Part shown: one piece after another, positions 48,101 through 54,785 of the stretch | How the letters are laid out: each line of letters starts with the position of its first letter | Numbering within the stretch: position 1 is the first letter of the stretch | Assembly: GCA_964579795.1 (NCBI GenBank) | Contig: CAZOHM010000007.1 | Location: 29,323-93,322, forward strand | DNA length: 64,000 nucleotides | Origin: JAEYFP01 sp964579795 | GTDB taxonomy: Bacteria > Bacillota > Clostridia > Lachnospirales > Lachnospiraceae | Direction: 5' to 3' | The notes under the pieces: model-generated | What the model saw: only the letters and a program-made list of their open reading frames with translations | What the model was told of the DNA's origin: nothing | The model's database searches: none | Translations under genes and position numbers: made by a program

Positions 48101-48658
48101 GCCGCTAAGAGTATTATCTATTATTTCAAGATCAGCAGCATTCTCCGATACTGACGTATCTTCTGTTTTCTGCTCATCCGTTCCATTGTCATCCTCATCA
48201 TCTGTATTTGTATCTGTATTTGTATCTGTCTCAGGCTCTGATAAATCCTCATCACCTGTATCTTCTTCAGAAACTGCTGCTTCGACCGCTTTGGTCTTGC
48301 CGCTAAAAACGTAGTTTTCCGCACTGTATGCCTCGCCGTCACCTGTAACCTTAACGAAAATATGCTTTCCGACATCCGCCGCTGTCAGCGTGTAGCTGCT
48401 CTCCTTGGCCGCATCTATCACTGCTCCGTCAAGTTCACTGCCTCCGTTGTCAGAACGCAGCCATTCAAATGTCACACCCGTCGGTGTTTCACCGTTCATT
48501 ACAGCCTGCAGAGTCTCTCCCTCAGTAGCTGTACCGGTGATGCTCAGTGTTGCTGCCGGTTCAAACTCTACTGCGGCCTGTACGACCTGTGCAAAATCAG
48601 GTGACAGTAAAAGTAACACTGTCAGTACAGCCAAAATTCGTTTCCAAATTCGCTTCAT
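36107..48658 (-). CDS. Giant secreted multidomain surface protein (4183 aa)
   Basis: One uninterrupted frame with a signal peptide (MKRIWKRILAVLTVLLLL, cleavage near VVQAA). Domains in order: an Ig-like domain (about 30-125, SSYTLTAADVGKHIFV), an Asp/Thr and VSDNS-type low-complexity linker (about 130-215), long beta-rich regions of unknown fold, a beta-helix-like part (about 1120-1300), a BspA-type leucine-rich part (about 1760-2035), Big-like Ig domains, and from about 2735 some 11 divergent repeats of 110-130 residues. Each has a PTAK..LTLN opening, a GTYxFxxTP core and TVTV end. No LPXTG, SLH or other wall anchor is seen at the C-terminus. ATG at 48658 follows GGAGG by 7 bases. A role as adhesin or matrix protein is inference. 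Confidence 0.92.
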   Translation of the reverse strand: MKRIWKRILAVLTVLLLLSPDFAQVVQAAVEFEPAATLSITGTATEGETLQAVMNGETPTGVTFEWLRSDNGGSELDGAVIDAAKESSYTLTAADVGKHIFVKVTGDGEAYSAENYVFSGKTKAVEAAVSEEDTGDEDLSEPETDTNTDTNTDDEDDNGTDEQKTEDTSVSENAADLEIIDNTLSGNGVSDNSISDNSVSNNGVSENWIREHKVVTGASGMGAYATGSVLSVLGVTGMSKCTWYHTGEKQYPETEQELQDSEIVENSVEYTTNDNDLNKYMFAVYEKTGDTKKYVSDIYEYPIVNYEPTISVVSGSMNEPHINSDSFNEPVYTQFNCERDANKNDALYYDYNVNVDGNCIEYLKEEYPRTFIELNLELPSDMEEGSLRVIGRTKNNKVRFKGLNYVNIPNEMIAQSDSSNHVQLNIPLEEGAVAVQYMVGPTAVVANIIIKKNDSSIYLTDNYNTFGKIHEDWNDASSYGHYINNIYIPGLDKITSADISMSGGTLCPVKNGSFSGSYYLGNASFTGGSTEDVDDYINVTKSSYQNGEVPIIRISQLKAFPEGESINLPVKSDYAGTNSMNLTIDSIFGSPNAGILFYENEEDVGNPERAIKTAFVLGTESKLLYLTPSAICLDNGLEFTESMFNAITTGTTNNINVLPSALTKQSFHAAEGEGVDEKPAYIVLKLSGKDCFPYSYYTSTSLRMDLGEPNQDQPDIMQYVLGAVLDVQNASSGTPMLEYKADYGTAYEQLKINPTDPYYRDSLSSFPTGSLNRFSLIGLQENEKISEIVPCDEDDSEGFSIGDSCGEFYDELCTITHVDESNDFSIRFKYPDVRISLLLKTTSNRFFKVRFNSASSNEDSVFYLDDLSYHSTPGNSAYTWYLSTPRTENTEYKNKISERNFNYGIQKYTGATSWTTDADKYISSLKVVMENQIIDQNYQNEHGTATGVGADRVAWFVDEDGNVSDTGYLTCNGNGQYVSKIKCGYNTGVVLGKAYLKFKNTSSTPLAVRGKTLSLSFTYNVKDSYAYDGTDLEEPDYYLDSDFADMSADEANVKRRENFEMLQEYYTAYADAAKEHNVANCTMILPDDVTFLAENTDGSAAYLETNAWVSLSSAHTSVDSMYENPHAPIIKSGGINVNASDNTSGVFTMNGIIMESLSGESAVKGNGTAKISKCFMKSADSNDTTGIFIDATAAGMQVRECSFEISAVDHLMKLDTAYAADSCFEGNTVNLLGKAGTAEAKSLFEVTGTASNQLLSFVVQYNDFVNPAPTLVFSNNNSNDVRFDASNNYFAAGTNLVTDEDSIAIGLFARQESGNWNQSSTNQNIADFSGSLTQSLAKGFSGAGSNKSEVLIKNSELIKLPGIVDEDRYSICMYQTGEYNELYSLQFTPVVPGSEPDYYMAEGYFSPYGSVKENDTTIEGKLKSGFAGFTAYRVLELDQKCTFPTTTVASIPVPDSFTGGYFPVFKWENNALTETGTYAALDTDTHMLSFDATEGGIFVVASYAGVSALKLTDADGKTISENLSLTDETLELTLNMNAAGESALKDEDFEKVTVTNKATGTNNTVTVEKSTTDAGVINVTIPRGTYGKVTVTATYKNGNVTKTANAVVNMTAVTFDASTDITQGLCVGKRYNTATVLIQGPASQPFLGVHVLSPEISGNRNEVMSNQRIAIIDSKTEKAVGGVKATVTFDVCESDSYSLGDTEQNTLYFETAGEPYPVTIEVARTTVIAENDYRIVTIAGSDQAVFTGSSAYSVNVPDEITYQGSQVPVTAIAAGAMNCGIDGNVKTMGGTSINIGKNVEFIGVDADAFSAEYIEDTLQSGTVHYYAPICDGSGSFGRLEKIYVNTDNSNFKGNSFTVSDDVYDSGNDYNLYSNDGSILYEYPAFSKETSWMINNYLQGAEAGVLEKIAASDRKLRTIVLDGAQSLTNTDFLDNLNTGCFEQYSGGCNNYIADGGVLYYKVAEGKYELVSYPSAKSAEAILLTSMGQVTKIRSEALARSTISKLVIPADTQQEHEAFKINAKEIYLYGTSDSGYDPAQMSSVLSANKGTIIYADKTKYVDNAACIAWAKENGYTLKPLSVADTWTLKGKNAIKDLPASATVGTGKYMYLKVDDVIKVGDSENGFAVMQDGTNTYAQQTAGQVEYRFVNSYNDVRTQNNVFGVEDDSITFGSTLTVKTPGVKCVELYADETKIETLYLVAVPAAVSIPKAIDVLVAGNGINAASESSLLAFDSTATNEALYEYKELGLLTTSLNPVTPVTSEMGALFMGLVLSTTTPSMKTVKHTTTLLEKSYDTTITVLPASREYSVFIGDDSYPTEALNNGVVSSGVNDFELPVKIGSSMALGMDLPADCYTVASSNAAVLTVTAEEGRICLHNPNNKSGSVTLTVSLKDDPLKRTVKKTITVIDSQTVGFKFDLYNGNTKVSEINTQTATEASLTMDWDAENAQTLTSKNFVVTLLDGIEVEESDGYSIGWKSSNDKVLSYNSTNGKIDVKGIGSAYLTATLKKGNADDKSGWKATVYVTVAELSPTVLNSKYTVSKESLTGVKVATVMANGTEINWDACEVLDAQGTNQSQFSFTGSGDTGFLSTTAAVGTYKDYQFKLNVKETVTNTFYDITYNKITITVNEAAPKAADITAAVPSIDTFDWVNGRYDVTVSLKNGYELDTTREIVYGNENDALELEDTNDSGNYSDYKFKLKEDVSSSFSSKNFVKNITLAIPVKGYSTPISKTVTLSFTNKVPSAKADKTSLSIDTATSSPSAQLKMTYDSEIGSFTAVNGKSILTTTHTATKKLCEASGVDTTDIDVTLEEFNDYFNFEINNNVLEVVPGQKLVDGSYQFILKPTVHLGDVDLTAFYKQLNPITFTVTVKSAKPTTKMNPASLTLNRYAENVEQRAEFITSKDVLFDDQSGTIDVALISYPKTAEGDGVFENVALEGRYTPDGLYSKLTMVARPEYGAKTGTYKFSITPAVTRIDKTVLGGPTNLPAAILTVVVNETQPKITFDTSSVKLDNLYPETEYQMNMSSADSSDIFDTTSPIYRDLKTTDEISFYDPETLTEPLVEISDSRIIVKARPCTLAGTYSYYVAPRLYLKGSVYPTELKRQKITITVTSTRPTAKPSTSKLTLNNQYASAQSASVTYSADAELQGFRVEGGNAATQSVMEDNRLVVNDDGKNVLTVDVNSSVPTGTYTLKVVPIAKMTVRGSDYDEAAYSNGMYLTPSTLTVTVTSKAPTLKLATTTATLYPQYASEAQLIMQDTTNSVDDTAYPMEVFYLNKSGSAYIADSTQGTECYARIESMPNGDIRIHSTGAAQYLTKDLTVKNIGISRTLGIKQLNDASEALTDTQKITLVFKAATVPTALISKKTITLNEYFDFDNAYLSQPENLIRLSTTSASEDGVAGAYITKYDMTVSSPKNGNGDLGLVPVNTFDGTSSVVDFAVKPFYSSAVCGTYTFKLTPYISKVPATSGAYREIDAKKLASVTVTVKIVNTEPTAVFSKTAMTLNARNLNKTEIITAMTNDASIEFMEITPKSKPKNAVDGMVNLEGVQENGTITMTARVNDSNAPAGSYTFEAVPYVHTVYGGTLMLTKSKKVVTVNVVSKVPTASFQLASLKIDTTKSQDPTPSVEAKMCFSSELANLITDCSYTYQVTMPKGASEGDVFLETDVNEWDKLTVKCADSNVVPGTYKFSVTPAPVGGDADFNGIKPATLSVTVMNSNPKVTLSSPAVNLNALYGQQSTSSYIKLSADYDIAESETAVLQTSYPIDKKTKESTREAVDIYTVERDGVTYITAYATPDAMAGKYVFSITPVIHGASGNSISLKPVNYTVTVIRTLPTAKLKATTLTVNKLYDTIEQVTEVTIADAVYRNSSSTLTIDTLNTLTFTGPAKQKLAADLLLANNCFFVRYNVDSETNVLGVDLSGVDVPKGKYTFAFYPVIENEEGMKLTLAKQTITVDVTDAEPTIKLKTVGGKLDMVNRAASGITFQPTLSSEDGVNEQIVYSDGFISLAGDPTGTDYSDYFNITASSSDKTFTVSQKTDEEYLLNAGKYKLEVLFITQYGKQICVPVTLEVTKSACKIKATPAATILYTKTNDMAGDEIIVKNSSSTDAIASYVSKNENFIVTPVSDSNGNQIGFKLDFAGDRNGTDAEQLLAAKARAAYKSGTVVTVPVDVVLEGEATATTLSIKVTIK
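36480..40455. repeat. About 11 diverged tandem repeats inside the giant gene
   Basis: Protein-level repeats of roughly 110-130 residues recur from residue 2735 to 4060. Each begins [AKTS]xPTAK or a variant, has LTLN-like text about ten residues later, a GTYxFxxTP or variant near residue 90, and ends TVTV. DNA identity is low, so this is old duplication and not a recent array. A partial last unit (about 4060-4183) ends the protein. Confidence 0.8.
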
Positions 48659-48914
48659 TCTTCTACCTCCTAAATCCCTCTTTAACTCTTTAATATGAAA
48701 ACCATTATTTTTTATAATATCATAACATACATCATATTTCCAATTTTTTAGCATATTTTATTTATCAATTTACATATTATTCCTATTTTCAACATGATTT
48801 GCTTTTTTATTCAAAGTAAGCTAGTATTTATAGTATCATATTCATGTTAAATAGCTGAATACTCAGAGATTTTAGTTTTCAATTAATAATATAGGAAAGG
48901 TCATTTACTGTGTC
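48659..48914. other. Divergent promoter region of giant gene and O-antigen-ligase-like gene
   Basis: About 256 bases, very AT-rich. On the minus strand TTGGAA with an 18-base spacer and TGATATTAT is a plausible giant-gene promoter (about 48715-48750). The plus-strand promoter is not clear. No RNA structure recognised. Confidence 0.4.
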
Positions 48915-50648
48915 ATGAAAAAGCCACTTTTACTTAAACACTCAAACAGACATACTACAGCTTCTTCTCTTTGTATCATTTATCTGTTTCTTGTTTTTCC
49001 GTTTTCCGTATTTGGAATTTCCTGTAAGTCCGGTCTTTCCAAATATCCATGGTTTTGCGGCAGTGAATATCAAACGGATTTTTATCTTACCTTACGCTCA
49101 TATTCCCTGAATATTTCAGGTATTTTGATTCTGCTGTATCTTTTGTTCAATCTGTATAGGATGCATAAAAAGCACATACTTTCTGACTTCCTATTTTCGA
49201 TTACAGGGCATAAATTATTATTTGTTATAATACTTGCCTATGTCATTCTTCTCATTCTGTCCACAGCCTTTTCTGTTGACAGAATGAGCAGCCTACATGG
49301 CGGATTTGAACAGTTTGAGTCTGTATTTACACTGCTTTCCTATCTGCTGATTATGCTGTTTTTTCTGTTTGTTTCTTCTGATACAGATATTAATACTGAC
49401 AGCGGTGAATCACTGCTGTCACAAAAATCATTTAAAGTATGTCTGTTTGCCTCATCATCAATTTTGATTGTTCTTGCTTTTTTGCAGAAAAAAGAAGTCT
49501 ATCTAACCTTTTATAATCCGGATTATGCTGCTGAATATCTGCTCATGCTGCTTCCTTTCCTTGCGGTTTTTACTATGATTTCTTTTCACGAAAAAAGATG
49601 GTGTCCTGTCACAGTTTTTTATTTGATTGTCACAATTGGCATATTCTTCTGCCTGCCGGCCACACATTGTCTGTATGCCTGCTGTCTGTTATTTTTGGAA
49701 GTACTCATTATGATTTTTCTTCTTTATCGTTCCCGACGCATCATACGACTAATTTTAATGGTTGTAACCTGCTGTTTGTGTGTTGGTGCATGCATCTTTC
49801 TAGCATACCGACATAATATCAGCCAGGATTCCGGTTCTGACTCTGACAACAAAGCTGCCGTTATTTCAGCAATCAGTACAGACGAGAATTGTGTTACTGT
49901 CACACTCGATAAGACAACCTATTCATTTACAGCAGATTTACACGATTCAGAATCCGTGGCAGCTTCAGATATAGACTATATCGACTCATGCCTAAACTAC
50001 ACGATTTGTACACGTACACTGCAGGATGGAACTGTTCTGCATGGTTTTTCATTAGACACCGGCTACGAAACACAGTTTTTTACAAACAAAACGGCTGATG
50101 GAACCTATTTCTTCCTATCACCTTACCAAACGTTGCTAAAGCTTCATCCTGCCACAGCAGTCATCTTTCAAAACAATCCCAATTTTCTGTCCGGTCGTGG
50201 ATATATCTGGGCACGAACACTTCCGTTGTTTCACACCGATTTTTTTCGATTACTTGTCGGTTTTGGTCCGGATTCCTTTTTAATAGTGTTTCCGAAAGGG
50301 GATTATGCAGCAGCCCTGCAGGCTGGATATCTATATCAGCTGATTACAAGACCACATTCCCTGTATTTGCAGATTGCTCTGCAGACAGGACTGCCATCTC
50401 TCTTTGCATTTCTTCTACTGTGCGGCATCAGTATTTGTAACAGTATCAGCTATTTAAAAAACACAAAAAAAATACCGCTGCACACAGCAGGCTCTTCAGC
50501 AGAGCTTTTGCGTATAGCGGTATTTTGCAGCATCATTTCATACCTGCTTTTTGGGCTGTTAAATGATTCCTGTGTTGTGGTTTCTCCATTTTTCTGGTGT
50601 CTACTTGGTATCAGTCTAGGAAATCATCACTGTTTGCATGCATCGTGA
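48915..50648 (+). CDS. O-antigen ligase-like polytopic membrane protein
   Basis: 577 residues with about 10-12 membrane segments and one large external loop (about 300-430). The C-terminal part carries the O-antigen ligase/polymerase (Wzy_C) hallmark: SGRGYIWARTLPLFHTDFFRLLVGFGPDSF and then TRPHSLYLQIALQTGLPSLFAF. The family includes O-antigen ligases, polymerases and protein O-oligosaccharyltransferases. In a Gram-positive host it may polymerise or attach a surface glycan; the divergent giant secreted protein is a possible acceptor (inference). The start is an ATG 14 bases after GGAAAGG, a weak spacing. Its 3' end overlaps the convergent GH43 gene by 38 bases. Confidence 0.85.
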   Translation: MKKPLLLKHSNRHTTASSLCIIYLFLVFPFSVFGISCKSGLSKYPWFCGSEYQTDFYLTLRSYSLNISGILILLYLLFNLYRMHKKHILSDFLFSITGHKLLFVIILAYVILLILSTAFSVDRMSSLHGGFEQFESVFTLLSYLLIMLFFLFVSSDTDINTDSGESLLSQKSFKVCLFASSSILIVLAFLQKKEVYLTFYNPDYAAEYLLMLLPFLAVFTMISFHEKRWCPVTVFYLIVTIGIFFCLPATHCLYACCLLFLEVLIMIFLLYRSRRIIRLILMVVTCCLCVGACIFLAYRHNISQDSGSDSDNKAAVISAISTDENCVTVTLDKTTYSFTADLHDSESVAASDIDYIDSCLNYTICTRTLQDGTVLHGFSLDTGYETQFFTNKTADGTYFFLSPYQTLLKLHPATAVIFQNNPNFLSGRGYIWARTLPLFHTDFFRLLVGFGPDSFLIVFPKGDYAAALQAGYLYQLITRPHSLYLQIALQTGLPSLFAFLLLCGISICNSISYLKNTKKIPLHTAGSSAELLRIAVFCSIISYLLFGLLNDSCVVVSPFFWCLLGISLGNHHCLHAS

Positions 50649-52152
50649 TACAAATATCTCGATATTCCACTACAGCCTTTTCTGCAAACATTCCTACAAA
50701 CGTCCCTGTAAACGTCATTCTTCTTGTAATCTCTGTACACAGGGCAGCTGTTGTTCCCTCATCTATCAGAAACTCTTTACCTTTTTCATTGACATAAAAA
50801 CGATAGTATTCATTATCTGCCGTTATTTTGAATGTAATATCTGTCAGACTGTGCAGCTTCCGTTTTGCAGTCATCACTTCAATATCATATACTCGTTTCC
50901 TGACAGCTGCATAATAGGTATCCTCATGCCTTGTAATTATCAGATCATAATGATGCTCATGGTTATAGAATACCGTCATGCCAGCACATCCCTTTTCTGC
51001 AAGATGCTGTGGAAAAACTTTAACACTGGCTGTCATATTCGGCTCGCTTTGTCTGATTCCGACAAATGCAGGTGATTTGCCTTCTTCTGAAAGCAGAACC
51101 TCAGATTTATTAAGCACAAGCCTGTTTTCTAAAGGATACAGCTCATAGCAGGACTCTTCAGGATTTCTGATATAGGTAAGTGCATGAGCCACACAAAGTG
51201 TCTCAAGTGTTTCTGTCTGCTCCCGAAACTGTGGAAGTACCTTTGCAGGAAGCTCTGCCTCCATTTGTGGCTTTAAAATTCCATTTATACCAACCTGCGG
51301 CCAGCCATCAGAAAATGTAACCGATACAAGATTAGTTTCTCTTCCGAGATTATGAAGCATTGGCCGTCTTCCTTCATATTCGATGGTTCTTGTTCCGAGT
51401 GCTGTCATCCACCAGTTTCCATTCTCGTCGTCTACTAAATCTGCATGTCCCACACAGTTGATGTCCATCCTCTCGAGACATCTGTGACTCAGAATCGGAT
51501 TATGTGGGCATGTCTTATATGGGCCATATGGATTGCTGCTTCGAAGGATTGTAACCATATGACCATACTCTGTTCCACCCTCTGCAAGCATCAGATAATA
51601 CGTCTGACCAATCTTATACACATGCGGAGCCTCCGGATATCTGCCTCCGCATCCTCTGGAAATCAAACGGCTCTGTGTCAGGCGCTCTCCTGTTTGCGGA
51701 TCAATCTCACACATGTAAATTCCATGATTCCCACTACAGTCCTCATTAGACACAAAATACACTCTGTCATCTGCAAACAGCAGAGATGGATCGATTCCTC
51801 CCTGGTCAATCCATACCGGCTCTGACCATTCTCCATAAATATCCTTTGTATGTACAATAAAGTTGCCTCCGCCGGATACATTTGTTGTCACCATATAAAA
51901 TGTTCCGTCATAATATCTGAGTGTCGGTGCATAGATTCCTTCAGAAGCTTTGCAGCCGTCAAGCTTCAGCTGTGATTTTCTTGTCAGGCAATGCCCAATA
52001 CATTTCCAGTTTACAAGATTATTGCTTTTATAAATTGGTACTCCCGGAAAATACTCAAAGCTGGATGTTACAAGAAAAAATTCCTGACCCACTCTGCATA
52101 TGCTTGGATCCGGATTAAAGCCTCTGATAATGGGATTTCTGTATTTCTGCAT
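50611..52152 (-). CDS. GH43 glycosidase (beta-xylosidase / alpha-L-arabinofuranosidase type)
   Basis: 513 residues, no signal peptide, so cytoplasmic. The five-bladed propeller has the GH43 acids: base in GFNPDPSICR, modulator in GGIDPSLLF and acid in YPEAPHVY. A C-terminal beta-sandwich (about 320-510) matches the accessory domain of larger GH43 xylosidases/arabinofuranosidases. It removes terminal xylose or arabinose from imported oligosaccharides; which one is not resolved. The start at 52152 follows GAGGTG; an in-frame GTG at 52161 is less good. It is transcribed divergently from the ABC transporter operon and reads convergently into the O-antigen-ligase-like gene. Confidence 0.92.
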   Translation of the reverse strand: MQKYRNPIIRGFNPDPSICRVGQEFFLVTSSFEYFPGVPIYKSNNLVNWKCIGHCLTRKSQLKLDGCKASEGIYAPTLRYYDGTFYMVTTNVSGGGNFIVHTKDIYGEWSEPVWIDQGGIDPSLLFADDRVYFVSNEDCSGNHGIYMCEIDPQTGERLTQSRLISRGCGGRYPEAPHVYKIGQTYYLMLAEGGTEYGHMVTILRSSNPYGPYKTCPHNPILSHRCLERMDINCVGHADLVDDENGNWWMTALGTRTIEYEGRRPMLHNLGRETNLVSVTFSDGWPQVGINGILKPQMEAELPAKVLPQFREQTETLETLCVAHALTYIRNPEESCYELYPLENRLVLNKSEVLLSEEGKSPAFVGIRQSEPNMTASVKVFPQHLAEKGCAGMTVFYNHEHHYDLIITRHEDTYYAAVRKRVYDIEVMTAKRKLHSLTDITFKITADNEYYRFYVNEKGKEFLIDEGTTAALCTEITRRMTFTGTFVGMFAEKAVVEYRDICITMHANSDDFLD

Positions 52153-52210
52153 GAATTTCACCTCTTTGCTTCGTAAATTGCTCCATCTTCATATTGTTGG
52201 GTGTCATAAT

Positions 52211-52249
52211 GTCATCCTGCTTACCATGCAAGCATGAGGGCATGATGAC
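52211..52249 (-). other. Imperfect palindrome in GH43 leader
   Basis: The stretch from GTCATCCTGC to GATGAC pairs end to end (outer GTCAT/ATGAC, inner TGCTT/AAGCA). It lies in the predicted 5' leader of GH43 (about 110 bases). It may be a regulator site or RNA hairpin; no known motif. Confidence 0.35.
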
Positions 52250-52268
52250 TTTTGAAAACTATGTTATT

Positions 52269-52297
52269 AGTATAGCATTTCAATGAGTAATTAACAA
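52269..52297 (-). promoter_or_regulatory. Predicted GH43 promoter
   Basis: TTGTTA (52297-52292), 17-base spacer, TATACT (52274-52269) preceded by TGC. About 115 bases upstream of the start codon. The plus-strand promoter of the ABC operon is not clearly seen in the same region. Confidence 0.65.
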
Positions 52298-52394
52298 AGG
52301 TTGATAAAAAATCATCCTATTCAAATTTCCTTTTTTCAACTTAAATAATAGCTGTAAATATTCTTATACACAATTCAATTCGGGAGGTAATCTA

Positions 52395-53771
52395 ATGAAA
52401 CAACAAAGCATCAAAAAATTACTTGCAACGGCACTTTCTATTTCTGTTGCCATGACTGGTCTTATTGGTTGTGGTTCTTCTGCAGCAAATACCACCGCAG
52501 CAGACGCTCCTGCAGCCGCAGAGTCGGCCGAATCCGACGCAGCTGCAGAAGATGTAGAAGCTGCAGACACTGCTACAGCTGCTGACAGTGGTGAACAGGT
52601 AAATCTGTCATTCAGTATTTGGAGCGACGAAGAAAACTACATATCAAAAGTTGTTGACCAGTACAACTCTTCGCAGGACAAAATCAAAGTAACACTCAGT
52701 GTTATTCCTGAATCTGATTATGATGACAATCTGAAGGTCATGCTTGCCGGCGGAACAGATGTTGACCTTGTTGATATCCGTGGAGTTTCACAGATGGCAA
52801 ACTATGCCGGACAAGGTGCTTTACTTGATATTACAGATAAAATCAATAATGATTCAGATCTTGACACATCCAAATACGGAAACATGTGGAGTTCGAGTGA
52901 TGTAGACGGCTCATATTTCGCACTCCCAACAAGAACTACCTGCTGGGCACTTTACTACAATCCTGATTTGCTTGCACAGGCAGGTGTAGCTAATCCGGAA
53001 CAGATGACATGGGAAGAATATGTGGATTACTCTGCTAAAGTAGCTGCAGGTCTTGATGGCGCAACGGCTGCTGATGGATCAAAAATCTATGCAGGCTACT
53101 GGGTTCCTTGGATTTATCATTTCTATGCAGTACAGAGTGGTGTTTATGCTGATTCCAAGGATACATCCAAAATCAAAGCTTCTCTTGACCTGTTAAATAC
53201 ATTATGGACAAATGGTTCTCATTACAGCTTTGTCGATGTTTCTTCTGAAACTTATGATTACTTCTCCGAGTTCCAGAACGGCCATGTTGCACTGCTTCCA
53301 AATGGAGAATGGGTAGTAAATATGCTAATCAACGCAGCTAAAAATGGTGAAGCAGTTCCAAACTGGGAAGTTGCTCCAATGCCCGTTCCGGAAGGTGTAG
53401 AAGCAGGAACTTCCTGGGGACAGTTCCAGTTCGCAGCTATTACAAGCAGCTGCAAGCATCCAGATGAAGCATATGATTTCTTAAGCTATCTGTGTGGTGC
53501 TGAAGGTTCCGAAGTATATGCATCTACCGGTATGATTCACGCATATTCTACTGATGGTGCTGCTTCTGCACTTGCTGATGCTTCCACAAAAGAATCCGTA
53601 CACTTCCTGATTGATGCAAAGAAGGTTCAGGAACAGCCAAACACAACAAATTATCAGGAATACCTGAATATCATGAAAGAAAATGCACAACTGTATTTCC
53701 TTGGTGAAGAAGATCTTGATAAATGTATGAGTGACTACGCTGACCAGACCGCAGGGCTTGGCGCAAAGTAA
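52395..53771 (+). CDS. Sugar ABC transporter substrate-binding lipoprotein
   Basis: 458 residues. Signal with lipobox ending LIGC, Cys26, then an Ala/Asp/Glu-rich linker and a family 1 sugar-binding protein fold: NLSFSIWSDEENYISKVVDQYN, DVDLVDIRGVSQM, ALPTRTTCWALYYNPDLL, PEQMTWEEYVDYSAKV and NWEVAPMPVPEG. It should capture an oligosaccharide outside the membrane and deliver it to the two permeases encoded downstream. GGGAGG precedes the ATG. A paralogue with the same motifs is encoded at 55636-56946. The nearby GH43 and GH42 enzymes suggest xylo-, arabino- or galacto-oligosaccharide ligands. Confidence 0.95.
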   Translation: MKQQSIKKLLATALSISVAMTGLIGCGSSAANTTAADAPAAAESAESDAAAEDVEAADTATAADSGEQVNLSFSIWSDEENYISKVVDQYNSSQDKIKVTLSVIPESDYDDNLKVMLAGGTDVDLVDIRGVSQMANYAGQGALLDITDKINNDSDLDTSKYGNMWSSSDVDGSYFALPTRTTCWALYYNPDLLAQAGVANPEQMTWEEYVDYSAKVAAGLDGATAADGSKIYAGYWVPWIYHFYAVQSGVYADSKDTSKIKASLDLLNTLWTNGSHYSFVDVSSETYDYFSEFQNGHVALLPNGEWVVNMLINAAKNGEAVPNWEVAPMPVPEGVEAGTSWGQFQFAAITSSCKHPDEAYDFLSYLCGAEGSEVYASTGMIHAYSTDGAASALADASTKESVHFLIDAKKVQEQPNTTNYQEYLNIMKENAQLYFLGEEDLDKCMSDYADQTAGLGAK

Positions 53772-53805
53772 CCCGTAAATACAAATAACCTGTCAACACA
53801 GATAA

Positions 53806-53832
53806 CCGGAGAGGACATTTCATCCTCTCCGG
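53806..53832 (+). terminator. Intercistronic hairpin between binding protein and permease genes
   Basis: 10-bp GC-rich stem (CCGGAGAGGA with TCCTCTCCGG), loop of seven, followed by CTTT. It may be a partial terminator or an RNA-stabilising end that keeps binding-protein mRNA in excess over permease mRNA, as in maltose-type operons. Confidence 0.6.
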
Positions 53833-53851
53833 CTTTAAAGGGAATAAAATT

Positions 53852-54769
53852 ATGACAAAACATGCAACTGTTACAAAACAAAAGAATCGAATGAAATACA
53901 GATTAAGTGAAGCTGTCACAGGTTATCTATTCATTCTTCCAAGCTTTCTTGGTTTTGCTGTATTTTTAATGATTCCTATTTTCTTTGGTGCCTATATCTC
54001 CTTTACGAACTATGATGGCTTTCAGTTAATGGATTTTATCGGTCTGAAAAACTATATTGATATGTTTCAAGACACCTACTTTACAATTTCCTTAAAAAAC
54101 AATTTATTGTATACACTTGTCACTGTGCCTGCCACACTGATTGTTGCTCTATTACTCTCTGTTGCAGTCAACGCTGGAATAAAAGGTTCTGCTCTTTTTA
54201 AAACATTTTTCTTTTTTCCATACATTACCTCCATGGTTGCCGTAGGTATTATCTGGACACTTCTCTACAATCCAAATGCAGGACCAATCAACAGCTTCCT
54301 TCGGACAATCGGCATCAGTACTCCGCCAACCTGGCTACTGTCCACTACAGCAGCTCTTCCTGCAGTTATGATTGTGTACATATGGAAAATGTCAGGATAC
54401 TATATGATTATTTTTCTCGCCGGTCTGCAATCAATTCCCCGCCACCTGTATGAAGCAGCTGAAATAGACGGCGCAGGAAAAATAAAGAAGTTTTTCAAGG
54501 TCACTCTGCCACTGCTGTCTCCTACAACATTCATGGTTATGATTTTGATTATCATCAATTCATTTCAGGTTTTTGACTTAATTCAAGTCATGACAGATGG
54601 TGGTCCCGGCCGTGCAACCAATGTCCTCGTATACAGAATTTATCAGGAGGGTTTCAAATATTCACATTTTGGATATGCATCTGCAGAAGCATATTTCCTG
54701 TTTGCAATGATATTGGTCGTTACACTCATACAGTTCTGGGGACAAAAGAAATGGGTCGTATACCAATAA
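53852..54769 (+). CDS. Sugar ABC transporter permease (MalF type)
   Basis: 305 residues, six hydrophobic segments. N-terminal YLFILPSFLGFAVFLMIPIFFG and the EAA loop LYEAAEIDGAGKIKKFFKVTLPLL are typical of the binding-protein-dependent permease family; EAA contacts the ATPase. It pairs with the next permease. GGGAATAAA precedes the ATG. Confidence 0.95.
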   Translation: MTKHATVTKQKNRMKYRLSEAVTGYLFILPSFLGFAVFLMIPIFFGAYISFTNYDGFQLMDFIGLKNYIDMFQDTYFTISLKNNLLYTLVTVPATLIVALLLSVAVNAGIKGSALFKTFFFFPYITSMVAVGIIWTLLYNPNAGPINSFLRTIGISTPPTWLLSTTAALPAVMIVYIWKMSGYYMIIFLAGLQSIPRHLYEAAEIDGAGKIKKFFKVTLPLLSPTTFMVMILIIINSFQVFDLIQVMTDGGPGRATNVLVYRIYQEGFKYSHFGYASAEAYFLFAMILVVTLIQFWGQKKWVVYQ

Positions 54770-54785
54770 ACTAGGGAGCAAAACT

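Noticed and set aside
36411..48698. Many plus-strand reading frames inside the giant gene
   Set aside because: They lie antisense to a single long minus-strand frame with strong domain signals, have no ribosome sites in context, and have low-complexity translations.
52298..52394. Promoter of the ABC transporter operon
   Set aside because: Several AT-rich hexamer pairs are possible, but none has a convincing -35, -10 and spacing together.
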